Positions 53,047 to 59,898 of a stretch of DNA of 64,000 nucleotides are shown here, in pieces. Numbering within the stretch: position 1 is the first letter of the stretch; each line of letters starts with the position of its first letter. The translations under genes and the position numbers were made by a program. The notes beneath the pieces were generated by a model, which was not told the origin of the DNA, ran no database searches, and saw only the letters and a list, made by a program, of their open reading frames with translations. Source of the stretch: Methylosinus sp. PW1 (GTDB taxonomy: Bacteria > Pseudomonadota > Alphaproteobacteria > Rhizobiales > Beijerinckiaceae); contig NZ_JQNK01000009.1 of assembly GCF_000745215.1 (NCBI RefSeq), positions 1,736,001-1,800,000 on the forward strand. Direction: 5' to 3'.

Positions 53047-53128
53047 CGACCGACTGAGCCGCAAGCCATCTTCAACCCGGGTCACTTCTCAATGGAAATC
53101 CCGGGTCAAATCTCGACGGAAATCTACA

Positions 53129-53697
53129 GTCGTCTGCCGATCGCGCTGCAATTCGTGACCTTCAGTCCAGAGCAGCTCGCAGTCTTGAAGCGCGCCGGCG
53201 GTTTGCCGCGCAATGTCGAATCGATGATGGACGAGTTCGAACGCCATCTGACCCCCGACCAGCAAGCCGATCCCCGTTACGCCTTCCGCGTCTTCATGGT
53301 CCATAAGACCGCCAACCGGGCGCCGAACGCCGATCTTGCCGTCGAGATTGTACCGCCGGGCTCGGAAGTCGCGGAGAAATTCGCCATAGCGCTGAAGGAG
53401 GTCGAGAAGAAGAAATATCTTCCGAAAGAGATCGTGCAACTCATGAAGGCGGAGGGGTGGAGCCGGTTCAATATGGAATGCCATACAAGGCTATGGAAAA
53501 GGCTCGACGCCAGGAACCCCGCCAAGGGCTACGGTGCCATAGCGGTCGGAAAAACATGGTGTTGGTATGAGCCTTGGCTGAACCGCGTTCGGGAAGAGTG
53601 CGAGCAACATCCCGAGCAATACGGCGCGAAAACGACAGATGCGACGAAGGAACCCGATCGATCCGCCTCCGATCCGAGGCTGCTCGAGGCATCGTAA
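53129..53697 (+). pseudogene. DUF3644 protein, C-terminal fragment
   Basis: About 189 residues continue in frame out of the IS right end (T-Y-S-R-L-P-I-A-L-Q-F). The part near L-T-P-D-Q-Q-A-D-P-R-Y-A-F-R-V-F-M-V-H and the later F-N-M-E-C-H-T-R-L-W-K-R-L resemble the C-terminal half of DUF3644 proteins, which occur in restriction and defence-like loci. The 5' half is missing. A start in the IS end (ATG 53092) could drive an artificial fusion. Assignment from memory of the family, so moderate confidence. Confidence 0.55.
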
Positions 53698-53728
53698 AAG
53701 CCTCATTATATCAAAATGTTATTTGTCA

Positions 53729-53775
53729 GATCAAAAGACGAATCAAAGGCCGAATCAAAGCGCGAATCAAAGGGT
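53729..53775 (+). repeat. Short 12-bp tandem repeat array
   Basis: GAATCAAAG recurs at 12-base spacing (53740, 53752, 53764), with a degenerate first unit GATCAAAAG at 53729. It is followed by the small inverted pair ATCAAA-GGG-TTTGAT. The array lies in a 300-base gap after the DUF3644 fragment and could be a protein-binding site; there is no replication gene next to it. Confidence 0.65.
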
Positions 53776-53851
53776 TTGATCCTACTTCTATCTCCTTCGT
53801 CGGCCGCTTCGTGGCGGCGAGTTTCTCGCTTAGGGGCCAGCCCCTCGGCGC

Positions 53852-53927
53852 GGCGCAATGAGAATCGACGCGACCGTGGCTCGCCTTCGGCTGCGCCCGC
53901 ACCACTCGCGCCGATTCTCATTGCGCC
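53852..53927. repeat. 22-bp inverted repeat with 32-base loop
   Basis: GGCGCAATGAGAATCG (53852-53867) is exactly repeated in inverted form at 53912-53927; extended to 22 bp there is one mismatch. It sits just upstream of the DUF6876 gene and would form a strong stem in RNA. It may be a leftover end of a mobile element or a regulatory structure. Confidence 0.75.
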
Positions 53928-54001
53928 TTGCACACCCCGGTCTCGGCGACGGCCAGACCCGCACGCGCGACGTGCGGCTCATGCCGAAAAGGGGACCACC
54001 A

Positions 54002-54370
54002 ATGCAAGGCAACAGAACGATCACGGCCGACGACCTGCGACAGTTCACCGGGACGGAGAATTGGCATCGCCACAACCTTGCCCGCGGCGTCCTCTTCACC
54101 GATGGCGCGAAATTCGCCGCCGACCGCGCCGGCGCATATTGGCTGCTCGACGAGATCGCTTTCGGTCAACGGCATAGGAAAGTCGCTGTCGAAGGCTTCC
54201 AACTCTGGCGGCTGCGGGTGGACCTCGCGAAGAAAGCCGGTTCACTCGCGTGCGAGGACGGCAATGGAAAGGCGGTATATCGCAAGCGCATCCCATACAC
54301 GGATTTCCCGCTGGACGAGATCATTCTCTATTTCGCCGACGGTGTGATCCTGCTGCCGAGTGAATATTGA
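54002..54370 (+). CDS. DUF6876 family protein
   Basis: A 122-residue cytoplasmic protein starting M-Q-G-N-R-T-I-T-A-D-D-L-R-Q-F-T-G-T-E, with G-A-Y-W-L-L-D-E-I-A near 45 and L-D-E-I-I-L-Y-F-A-D-G-V-I-L-L-P-S-E-Y at the C-terminus. This is the pattern of DUF6876 proteins, common on plasmids and integrative elements and of unknown function. ATG 54002 is chosen because the homologous region begins there. Confidence 0.78.
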   Translation: MQGNRTITADDLRQFTGTENWHRHNLARGVLFTDGAKFAADRAGAYWLLDEIAFGQRHRKVAVEGFQLWRLRVDLAKKAGSLACEDGNGKAVYRKRIPYTDFPLDEIILYFADGVILLPSEY

Positions 54371-54426
54371 GAACCAATGCATGGCGGCGACAGCGCTCGG
54401 AGCGCCGGGTGCCGGCGCTCGCCGTG

Positions 54427-54981
54427 TCAAGCGGTCGCGCTGATATGGCGGTACAGCGTGGCCTTGGAGACTCCGAATCTGGCGGCAACTTCCTTAGAGG
54501 TCAGGGAACCGGCGGCGAGCAGAGCCGCGGCCGCTGCGGCGTCTTTTTGCGAAAGGCTTCGCGGCCGACCGCCCTTTTTTCCTTTTCGACGCGCTTCCGC
54601 GAGCCCGGCGACGGTCCGTTCACGTATCAGTGCGCGCTCGAATTCGGCGATGGCGCCGAGCATGTGAAAAACGAGCATCCCGCCAGGTGAAGAGGTATCG
54701 ATGGCGTCGGTCAGAGAAACGAGGCCGATCCCACGAGCCTTCAGGTCCTCGGCCGTTTCGATGAGCTGCTTCAGCGATCGGGCCAGCCGGTCCAGCTTCC
54801 AGATCACCAAAGTGTCTCCTTCACGGAGGATGTCCCGCAGGAGGCGCGTCAGCTCAGGCCGCTCTCGGCCGCTCGACATCCGCTCCACTATTATCTTCTC
54901 GCACCCCGCCTCTCGGAGCTTTTCGCTCTGGAGGTCGGGGTTCTGATCGAAGGTCGATACTCTGGCGTAGCCGATCCGCAT
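54427..54981 (-). CDS. Serine recombinase (resolvase/invertase family)
   Basis: A 184-residue resolvase. The catalytic Ser9 is in G-Y-A-R-V-S-T-F-D-Q-N; the Arg motif appears in D-R-L-A-R-S-L-K-Q-L near 68. A C-terminal helix-turn-helix (about 158-180; L-T-S-K-E-V-A-A-R-F-G-V-S-K-A-T-L-Y-R) reads the site. Intergenic sequence just upstream contains repeated GTCTCAAAA boxes that may be its res site. It may be a remnant of a Tn3-like unit or a maintenance resolvase of the island. Confidence 0.92.
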   Translation of the reverse strand: MRIGYARVSTFDQNPDLQSEKLREAGCEKIIVERMSSGRERPELTRLLRDILREGDTLVIWKLDRLARSLKQLIETAEDLKARGIGLVSLTDAIDTSSPGGMLVFHMLGAIAEFERALIRERTVAGLAEARRKGKKGGRPRSLSQKDAAAAAALLAAGSLTSKEVAARFGVSKATLYRHISATA

Positions 54982-54988
54982 TGAAGAG

Positions 54989-55104
54989 TCTCAAAACTCG
55001 TTAGCAAGCTGGCATACTGAGACGCCTTTTTCAAGACCGGTTTTGAGACGCATAAAATCGCACGATTTCTTCAATCCCCCCGGCCGGGCCATGGTCTCAA
55101 AAAC
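54989..55104. other. Res-like recombination site upstream of the resolvase
   Basis: GTCTCAAAAC at 54989-54998, TTTTGAGAC at 55041-55049 and GTCTCAAAAAC at 55094-55104 are related boxes in alternating orientation; a partial TGAGACG lies at 55018. They sit directly upstream of the resolvase start, where res sites usually are. Spacing and subsite structure were judged by eye only. Confidence 0.45.
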
Positions 55105-55227
55105 GTTCGTTTTCGGTCACCGTTCTCAATTGACGCTGTACGCCATCTCTGATTCTTTTCGGTTGCCCTGCTTGACAGGTTGATTCGAGACCACCAAGAG
55201 AGCTGTGTGCTATGAAGGGCGGAAGTC

Positions 55228-55845
55228 GTGAAACCGAATATAAGTGAATGGACCATCGTCGTCATCGGCAATTGGAATGTCGCGATTCTTAATCCCGATT
55301 GGGTATGCGAAAAGATTTTTGAAGAGAAGGAAATATCTATCGAAGTACTATTAGGCGCCGGTCAGGCAGGCTTGAAGATGGTAAGCGGTACTACTCAGCT
55401 TATTCCTTCACCTGATCGGGTTATTATTGCTGCTTCGTCTACGACAACTATCGATGAAGCAGAAAAGGCTACGGTACGTCTACTCGATAATCTGCCTATC
55501 ACCCCAGTAAGCTCAATCGGCGTGAACTTTGGCTTCTTTGAACCAGAGCCCATGCCAGAGTTGCTTTCGCTATTTGACCTGCGCGACAAGCCGCTGATCA
55601 GCAGCGAAGGATGGGACATCTCTGAGACCTCCGTAATACGAAGAATCAAGCTCGATGACAAAACGTTAAATCTTCGCTTAACCCATAATGAGCGAGGCAT
55701 CTCCTTTCACCTGAACTTTCACTGGGACGTGGCAACGCCAAAAGAAGCCATGACGATCGTGGAGGGGAAGGTCGCGCTGCTGCGCGACGAAGCACGATCG
55801 ATACTGAAAAAAATATACAACGTAGAGGAAGAGAGCGTCCAATGA
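55228..55845 (+). CDS. Unknown protein A of an AT-rich three-gene operon
   Basis: A 205-residue protein I do not recognise, beginning at GTG 55228 (GGAAG upstream) with M-K-P-N-I-S-E-W-T-I-V-V-I. It is soluble, mixed alpha/beta, with V-N-F-G-F-F near 108, I-S-F-H-L-N-F-H-W-D-V near 163 and a helical Glu-rich end. It has some general resemblance to the sporadic TIGR04255 family, but this is weak. Codon use is AT-richer than the backbone, indicating a foreign source. Its stop overlaps the start of the next gene (ATGA). Confidence 0.6.
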   Translation: MKPNISEWTIVVIGNWNVAILNPDWVCEKIFEEKEISIEVLLGAGQAGLKMVSGTTQLIPSPDRVIIAASSTTTIDEAEKATVRLLDNLPITPVSSIGVNFGFFEPEPMPELLSLFDLRDKPLISSEGWDISETSVIRRIKLDDKTLNLRLTHNERGISFHLNFHWDVATPKEAMTIVEGKVALLRDEARSILKKIYNVEEESVQ

Positions 55846-56090
55846 CCGAAAAAGAGGGTTGCACCGCACTCGCGAATCCGGTTGCGGGGGCTCGGCGCGT
55901 GTCGGTGAGCACGAAACCCGTTACTGACACCGCAAACGCAGTGGTAGGATCTGCGGAAATCGTCTCTGTACGGCTGTCGAGCGGCCGGCGGATGGCTTTC
56001 GTTTACAATTCCGAAGCGGTTCAAAAACGGCGGGCCAACTTGATCGCCAATCGAGGGTTGCCCAAAGTCTCGACTGCGGACCCAAATTAA
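55842..56090 (+). CDS. Unknown small protein B of the AT-rich operon
   Basis: An 82-residue protein starting M-T-E-K-E-G-C-T-A-L-A, with V-S-V-R-L-S-S-G-R-R-M-A-F-V-Y-N near residue 44 and a basic C-terminal part. ATG 55842 overlaps the end of protein A. No motif is recognised. Its position between two larger coupled genes suggests a subunit or adaptor. Confidence 0.5.
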   Translation: MTEKEGCTALANPVAGARRVSVSTKPVTDTANAVVGSAEIVSVRLSSGRRMAFVYNSEAVQKRRANLIANRGLPKVSTADPN

Positions 56091-56109
56091 TCTAGGTGGG
56101 AAGTTCAAG

Positions 56110-56973
56110 ATGCACTTCACGTATAGGGAGCCTGCGTCTGGTGACGACCTTCAACAGGGAGATGTAATAAAACGCACCCCCGAGTTAAATGAGATAATTG
56201 GGAAATATCATCCTTATTATAATAGTCCTGATTACACCCACTTTTTGGTTCTTACCCAGTCATGCGATCTGGTAAAGCGAGATGGTAGCCCAAAGGCGCG
56301 CTACGTTTCCTTAGCTGCAATTCGTCCATTGCCTGTTGTGCTTCAGCATGAAGCAGATAAGTATATGACCCATCCAGTTCTGCGTCTTGCGTCGGTTATA
56401 GAGAAAGGTAAAAAGCCGCTCTTGCGCGAGTTTATTAAAAAACTGTTGAATAATAATCATCAAGAGTTCTTTTATCTTCATGCAGATGCCCAGGTCGGCC
56501 TTGATAGATCATGTGCATTCCTGAGACTTTCTGTTTCTATTAAATGTAATGAGCATTATGACGTCCTGATTGCCGCAAGGAGCATCGGTCTAGAAAAAGA
56601 GTTTCAGGCAAAACTTGGCTGGCTTGTAGGAAATCTGTATTCCCGAGTCGGCACAGATGACTGGACCCCGCTGCACTATTCAGAAGACCAGTGGAGTGGG
56701 ATAATAGAAGATATATTAGACGAGACTTACAAATTTGTCGATGACTCAAAAATTAGGCAGGCTAAAAAAGACCCCGCCTCTAAAAATCTGAGTGGACAGG
56801 CAGAGGCAATCGCGTTCATTGAAGGCATCAAAATCCCCAGCAAGCGGGAGGAGGCCGTAGCAACTATTATCGACGTATTAAAGTCGGCAAATATTCTGGA
56901 TGAATCCGTCGCTGATAAAGCACAGCATATTCTGAAAAATACGCCGGCGCTAAGTGCGTTCCTCGTGAAATAG
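56110..56973 (+). CDS. Unknown protein C of the AT-rich operon
   Basis: A 287-residue soluble protein with strongly AT-biased codons. The N-terminal region reads D-L-Q-Q-G-D-V-I-K-R-T, then H-F-L-V-L-T-Q-S-C-D-L-V near 50-60, a pattern seen in uncharacterised proteins of mobile islands. The middle has E-F-F-Y-L-H-A-D near 118 and the C-terminus is helical (about 230-287). No catalytic motif is certain. GGTGGGAAG lies upstream of ATG 56110, 19 bases after protein B. Not a close match to any defence protein I know. Confidence 0.6.
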   Translation: MHFTYREPASGDDLQQGDVIKRTPELNEIIGKYHPYYNSPDYTHFLVLTQSCDLVKRDGSPKARYVSLAAIRPLPVVLQHEADKYMTHPVLRLASVIEKGKKPLLREFIKKLLNNNHQEFFYLHADAQVGLDRSCAFLRLSVSIKCNEHYDVLIAARSIGLEKEFQAKLGWLVGNLYSRVGTDDWTPLHYSEDQWSGIIEDILDETYKFVDDSKIRQAKKDPASKNLSGQAEAIAFIEGIKIPSKREEAVATIIDVLKSANILDESVADKAQHILKNTPALSAFLVK

Positions 56974-57040
56974 ACTATTTTGACAGGCTGAGTTCGAGTT
57001 TTGAGGACCTCAGCCTATCCGCGAGACACGAGGCTTAATT

Positions 57041-57388
57041 TCATGGTGTCTCATCAGGGCCAAGGGCCTCTTTCCTAAGCCTGTACGCGATTTCGAGAAT
57101 CGCCTCACGACCCTTTGCGAGGGCCTGTTCGTCCCAGACCCGACACATCTCTCCATCTCCAAACATGACCAGCGCCATGTCGGGCAGCCGCTCCACCTTC
57201 GGAGAGTCTTGCGTCTCGGGGCCGAGCGCCTCCCATCTGGCCTTGAACGCGAGTTCGAGAATGGCGTCTCTGCCCTTCCCAAGGGCCTCAGCGTCCCAGA
57301 CCCGACACGTTTTGCCATCTTTGAACTCGACGAGCGCGGTCCGCTGGTCGATCATTGTAACCTTGGGAAACGTCACCGTCGCTTCCAT
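57041..57388 (-). CDS. Small protein with an internal tandem duplication
   Basis: A 115-residue protein made of two copies of a domain of about 45 residues. Copy 1 has A-L-V-E-F-K-D-G-K-T-C-R-V-W-D-A-E-A-L; copy 2 has A-L-V-M-F-G-D-G-E-M-C-R-V-W-D-E-Q-A-L. Each then continues with K-G-R-(D/E)-A-I-L-E-(L/I)-A and E-A-L-G-P. Function unknown. ATG 57388 is preferred because AAGGA lies eight bases upstream; ATG 57397 overlaps the ribosome-binding site. Confidence 0.65.
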   Translation of the reverse strand: MEATVTFPKVTMIDQRTALVEFKDGKTCRVWDAEALGKGRDAILELAFKARWEALGPETQDSPKVERLPDMALVMFGDGEMCRVWDEQALAKGREAILEIAYRLRKEALGPDETP

Positions 57389-57414
57389 CGTGATCATCCT
57401 TTATTTACGCTGAC

Positions 57415-57705
57415 TTACGCGGCATTCCGACAAAAATCGAAGAGCATCTGCCTAGCATCGACAGCCGCGCGTGAAATACGCCCTCTTGAACGACCGTTCA
57501 CTTCCGAGACAAACTTCTCCAAGGCCGCTTCGGCTTCTGCGGCGCTGACAAAAGGCCCCGCGAGAGCTTCCGTGGCCGGGTTCTCCTCCCATGCTATGAT
57601 GCACGCTCCTCCTAAGGCGCGACTTCGATAGATAATTCGATAGCCACCACCGACGCTCTTCGGCATTTCAGCGACTTCAAAGTCGCGGGATACTTTGAGT
57701 TTCAT
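57415..57705 (-). CDS. Small hypothetical protein upstream of the duplicated-domain gene
   Basis: A 96-residue protein beginning M-K-L-K-V-S-R-D-F-E-V-A-E-M-P-K-S, with G-G-G-Y-R-I-I-Y-R-S-R-A-L-G-G-A near 20 and a helical C-terminal half. Not recognised. It lies 26 bases upstream of the duplicated-domain gene and the pair probably forms a two-gene operon. Start at ATG 57705. Confidence 0.5.
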   Translation of the reverse strand: MKLKVSRDFEVAEMPKSVGGGYRIIYRSRALGGACIIAWEENPATEALAGPFVSAAEAEAALEKFVSEVNGRSRGRISRAAVDARQMLFDFCRNAA

Positions 57706-58255
57706 GGAACGCTCAACCTCCGACACCACGCTACAACCTCAAAGCAGCACAACTCGCTCACAACGCTGAATAGATGATCGCCAATCTGCTGATTTGATAA
57801 TGATAATATAGGGCTTAATCCAGCAAAATTCAATGCCTTTGGCGACATATTTTTGAACAATTCCAACAAGTTAGATTATAGTTACTGTGCTATATCATGC
57901 AGATTATATCGTATACTGAATAAACATAATATTATACCGCAAATATATGCAATGTCGTAACCATCTGCCTGGAGAAGCTTCGATTAATCGTGAGCTTCTT
58001 TGCGATCGGCTTCCATCAACATTCGGTCTTGATGCGAGGAGGATGATCGGATACACAAGCTGCAACACATTAACCGAGAGGCAGCGCCTGAAAGTTCGTT
58101 GATCGTCATAGGGTTAACTTTGAGGGTCGCCTTCGCATATTCCCTCTCCGCCACGGCACTAATAAAATCTATAACTTACGACGGCGACCCGAAGCCAGCC
58201 CACATAAACTTCCACAACAAGACGCCACTGGCGTTTGAATTGAATTGGGCTGTAG
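57706..58255. other. AT-rich gene-poor stretch near the island's right end
   Basis: About 550 bases with low GC, especially 57770-57960, where runs such as CATAATATTATACC occur. No gene with good support is seen. It includes the candidate attR core at 58141-58153. The composition matches acquired DNA rather than the backbone. Confidence 0.5.
58141..58153 (+). other. Candidate attR core (13-bp copy of the tRNA-Ser 3' end)
   Basis: TCCCTCTCCGCCA is identical to 47350-47362 and in the same orientation. The preceding bases do not match the tRNA further. A chance 13-base identity within 11 kb is unlikely though C-rich sequence raises the odds. Confidence 0.55.
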
Positions 58256-58852
58256 CTACAACAATGCCGACACGATCGGCTTTCCCGGCCCTGCACCGCC
58301 CGGAAACTGCCAGCCCATATGCGTCACAGTGTCAATGACGCTGCAAATCAAACCTACGACATGCACCTGAACCTGTTTCAAATAAGCAAGGTCAATTGCA
58401 GTATCGAATTTTTCGTTCTTCCGGTTGATAAATAGCGGCGTGGATGCGCCGCTTTCGTCTGGTAGTCGCCAAGAACCGTGGCAAAGCACGTTGCGAATAA
58501 CGGTTGCCTTCTTAATGTCATCAATCAGTTCACCTATGTTTTCGGTTGTGGTAGCCGGATTGTCACGCGCGGCCTTTCCGAAAGATTCGGCTAAATTCCA
58601 AAGCTGATCGGTCAAAGCACGCTCAAGCTGAGGCAACCAAGACTGATAAGCCGCATCGACTTCTTCGGCGCTGTACTGCCGGGTTGCGGTGAAAGCGAAT
58701 ATTGCTTTGCCTAGGACTTCTTCAAGAAATCCGAAGGTCGCGACAGTCCGGCCAAGTTGCTCCCAAAACTCCGGTGAATGGCCGTGCGTCGGAAACATGG
58801 GCGGCAATTTACCCCGATTGATAATCGCGCGCTTCACTTCGTCGTGGCTCAT
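58256..58852 (-). CDS. HEPN-like protein with R-x4-H motif
   Basis: A 198-residue mostly helical soluble protein. Near residue 120 it has V-I-R-N-V-L-C-H-G-S-W: Arg120 and His125 form the R-x4-H arrangement typical of HEPN-domain RNases, and the helix before it (I-D-D-I-K-K-A) fits the fold. HEPN proteins commonly act as toxins or defence effectors. The rest was not recognised and no partner (MNT or other antitoxin) lies next to it. GC is intermediate between island and backbone. Confidence 0.5.
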   Translation of the reverse strand: MSHDEVKRAIINRGKLPPMFPTHGHSPEFWEQLGRTVATFGFLEEVLGKAIFAFTATRQYSAEEVDAAYQSWLPQLERALTDQLWNLAESFGKAARDNPATTTENIGELIDDIKKATVIRNVLCHGSWRLPDESGASTPLFINRKNEKFDTAIDLAYLKQVQVHVVGLICSVIDTVTHMGWQFPGGAGPGKPIVSALL

Positions 58853-58900
58853 AACGAGGCTTCCGAATCGTTCATCTTGTCTTCGTTGAAACGTAGCACA

Positions 58901-58933
58901 TAAAAAAAGCCTGCCAGCGGGCGGCTGGCGGGC
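58901..58933 (-). terminator. Rho-independent terminator on the minus strand
   Basis: On the minus strand a stem GCCCGCCAGC / GCTGGCAGGC (one G-T pair) is followed by seven T residues. It would stop transcription entering from about 59.0-59.2 kb, where the end of a truncated minus-strand gene is found. It also shields the HEPN-like gene. Confidence 0.75.
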
Positions 58934-59012
58934 TCAAAGCGGTTGACCGGAGCTCATTCGATCTACCGCACAGCCAAGACGGGCGCGGCACTCATGCCCA
59001 CCCCGGTTGATT

Positions 59013-59246
59013 TCAAATCAACGGCAACTTGTCCGAAACACGTTCAATCTGTTCGTCGGAAAATGCGTACAGCGGCAAGGCCAGGACGCCGCGAACGCCA
59101 ATATCCAAGCTCGCAAGCCGGGCCGCGTTCAAGGCCGCTTGAATGCTTATGTCCGTTGTCGGCAGGCCGCCACACTGTCCGCTTGCCGCGCGGCGACCTG
59201 CGGCTACCTTGTCTTTCCGTATCCACGTGGATACAGTCGGACATGT
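59013..59246 (-). pseudogene. C-terminal remnant of an unknown minus-strand gene
   Basis: An open frame of 77 codons without ATG or GTG start, reading T-V-S-T-W-I-R-K-D-K-V-A-A-G-R-R near its beginning and D-E-Q-I-E-R-V-S-D-K-L-P-L-I at its stop (59013-59015). The amino-acid composition looks coding, and the terminator at 58901-58933 lies where its 3' end should be. The 5' part is missing at about 59247, exactly where the toxin gene on the other strand also lacks its start. Identity unknown. Confidence 0.45.
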
Positions 59247-59255
59247 TCATGCTCG

Positions 59256-59525
59256 TTCGACGAATGGCTCTCCGGTCTCGTCGATCGAAAGGGCAAGGCC
59301 CGCATATTGGCGCGGCTGACGAGCGCCGCGCATGGCAATTTCGGCGATTGCGAGCCTGTCGGGGAAGGCGTGTCGGAGATGCGAATTCACTATGGGCCGG
59401 GCTATCGCGTCTATTTCGTCAGGAGCGGCGCGACCGTCTATGTGCTGCTCTGCGGCGGCGACAAGGGCTCGCAGCGACGCGACATCGAGCGCGCGAAGGA
59501 ATTGGCGCGGGAGCTGAAGGAGTGA
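59256..59525 (+). pseudogene. RelE/ParE-HigB-like toxin, apparently 5'-truncated
   Basis: From F-D-E-W-L-S-G-L at 59256 the frame encodes the typical addiction-module killer protein: A-R-I-L-A-R-L near residue 20, G-D-C-E-P-V-G-E-G-V-S-E-M-R-I near 32, Y-G-P-G-Y-R-V-Y-F near 48 and L-L-C-G-G-D-K-G near 70. The usual first ten residues (M-I-E-V-R-x-T type) and an ATG in this frame are missing; the frame runs upstream into unrelated sequence. It may be translated from a non-canonical start or be inactive. The antitoxin follows four bases after the stop. Confidence 0.7.
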
Positions 59526-59529
59526 CGCA

Positions 59530-59829
59530 ATGACCAAGAATTTCGCCGCCTTCAACGTGTCCGATTATCTCGATAACGAGGAAACGATCGCCGAATATCT
59601 GACGGCCGCGGCAGAGGACGAAAACTCCGACGTTCTGCTCGCCGCGCTTTCGGAAGTGGCGAAGGCGCGCGGCATGGCGCAGGTTGCGGCCGCCGCCGGG
59701 CTCGGACGCGAAAGTCTCTATAAAGCCCTCGCCCCCGGCTCCCATCCGCGGTTCGAGACGATCAGCGCGGTCTTGCGCGCGCTGAACGTAAAGATCGCGT
59801 TGATTCCGACCTCTTCGACGACGCCGTGA
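59530..59829 (+). CDS. HigA-like addiction-module antidote
   Basis: A 99-residue antitoxin. The N-terminus M-T-K-N-F-A-A-F-N-V-S-D-Y-L and the Cro/C1-type helix-turn-helix at about 40-80 (A-Q-V-A-A-A-A-G-L-G-R-E-S-L-Y-K-A-L) are standard for the HigA-like probable addiction module antidote family. It is intact while its toxin seems damaged. Toxin-first gene order is normal for this type. Confidence 0.88.
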   Translation: MTKNFAAFNVSDYLDNEETIAEYLTAAAEDENSDVLLAALSEVAKARGMAQVAAAAGLGRESLYKALAPGSHPRFETISAVLRALNVKIALIPTSSTTP

Positions 59830-59898
59830 CCGGCGTTGCGCTTTCATTTTTTCATAAGACGCGAGGCCCGCGTCCCGGCCTCCGAGATTGGAACGCCC

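Larger units (their letters stand above)
50633..53128 (+). mobile_element. IS21-family insertion sequence (istA-istB)
   Basis: A 2.5-kb element with istA and istB. The left end begins TGTTGATTTCCACTGAGAGC and the right end, reverse-complemented, begins TGTAGATTTCCGTCGAGATT. A second related repeat lies inside each end (50671-50694 and 53076-53100), the multiple terminal repeats typical of IS21. No target-site duplication is visible: left flank ends GAAGAC and right flank begins GTCGTC, and the flanks belong to different genes. Confidence 0.92.
47350..58153. mobile_element. Putative tRNA-Ser-integrated genomic island (about 10.8 kb)
   Basis: The region begins at tRNA-Ser with a tyrosine integrase and ends at a 13-bp copy of the tRNA 3' end. 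Contents are mosaic: a mobilisation gene, truncated relaxase, IS21-family element, DUF3644 fragment, DUF6876 gene, serine resolvase, AT-rich cargo operon and small unknown genes. Base composition shifts from the GC-rich backbone to clearly AT-richer DNA at about 55.2-58.2 kb. The boundaries are inferred from the repeat and could extend to the scar near 59.25 kb. Confidence 0.65.

Noticed and set aside
53716..54177. Open frame running through the 12-bp tandem repeats (S-K-x-E repeats)
   Set aside because: It has no ribosome-binding site, changes character completely after the repeats and overlaps the start of the DUF6876 gene; treated as noncoding.
59001..59024. Stem-loop GTTGATTTCAAATCAAC that resembles a selenocysteine tRNA anticodon arm (UCA)
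   Set aside because: No acceptor stem, T-arm or CCA can be fitted around it, and the stretch codes the end of a minus-strand gene remnant.
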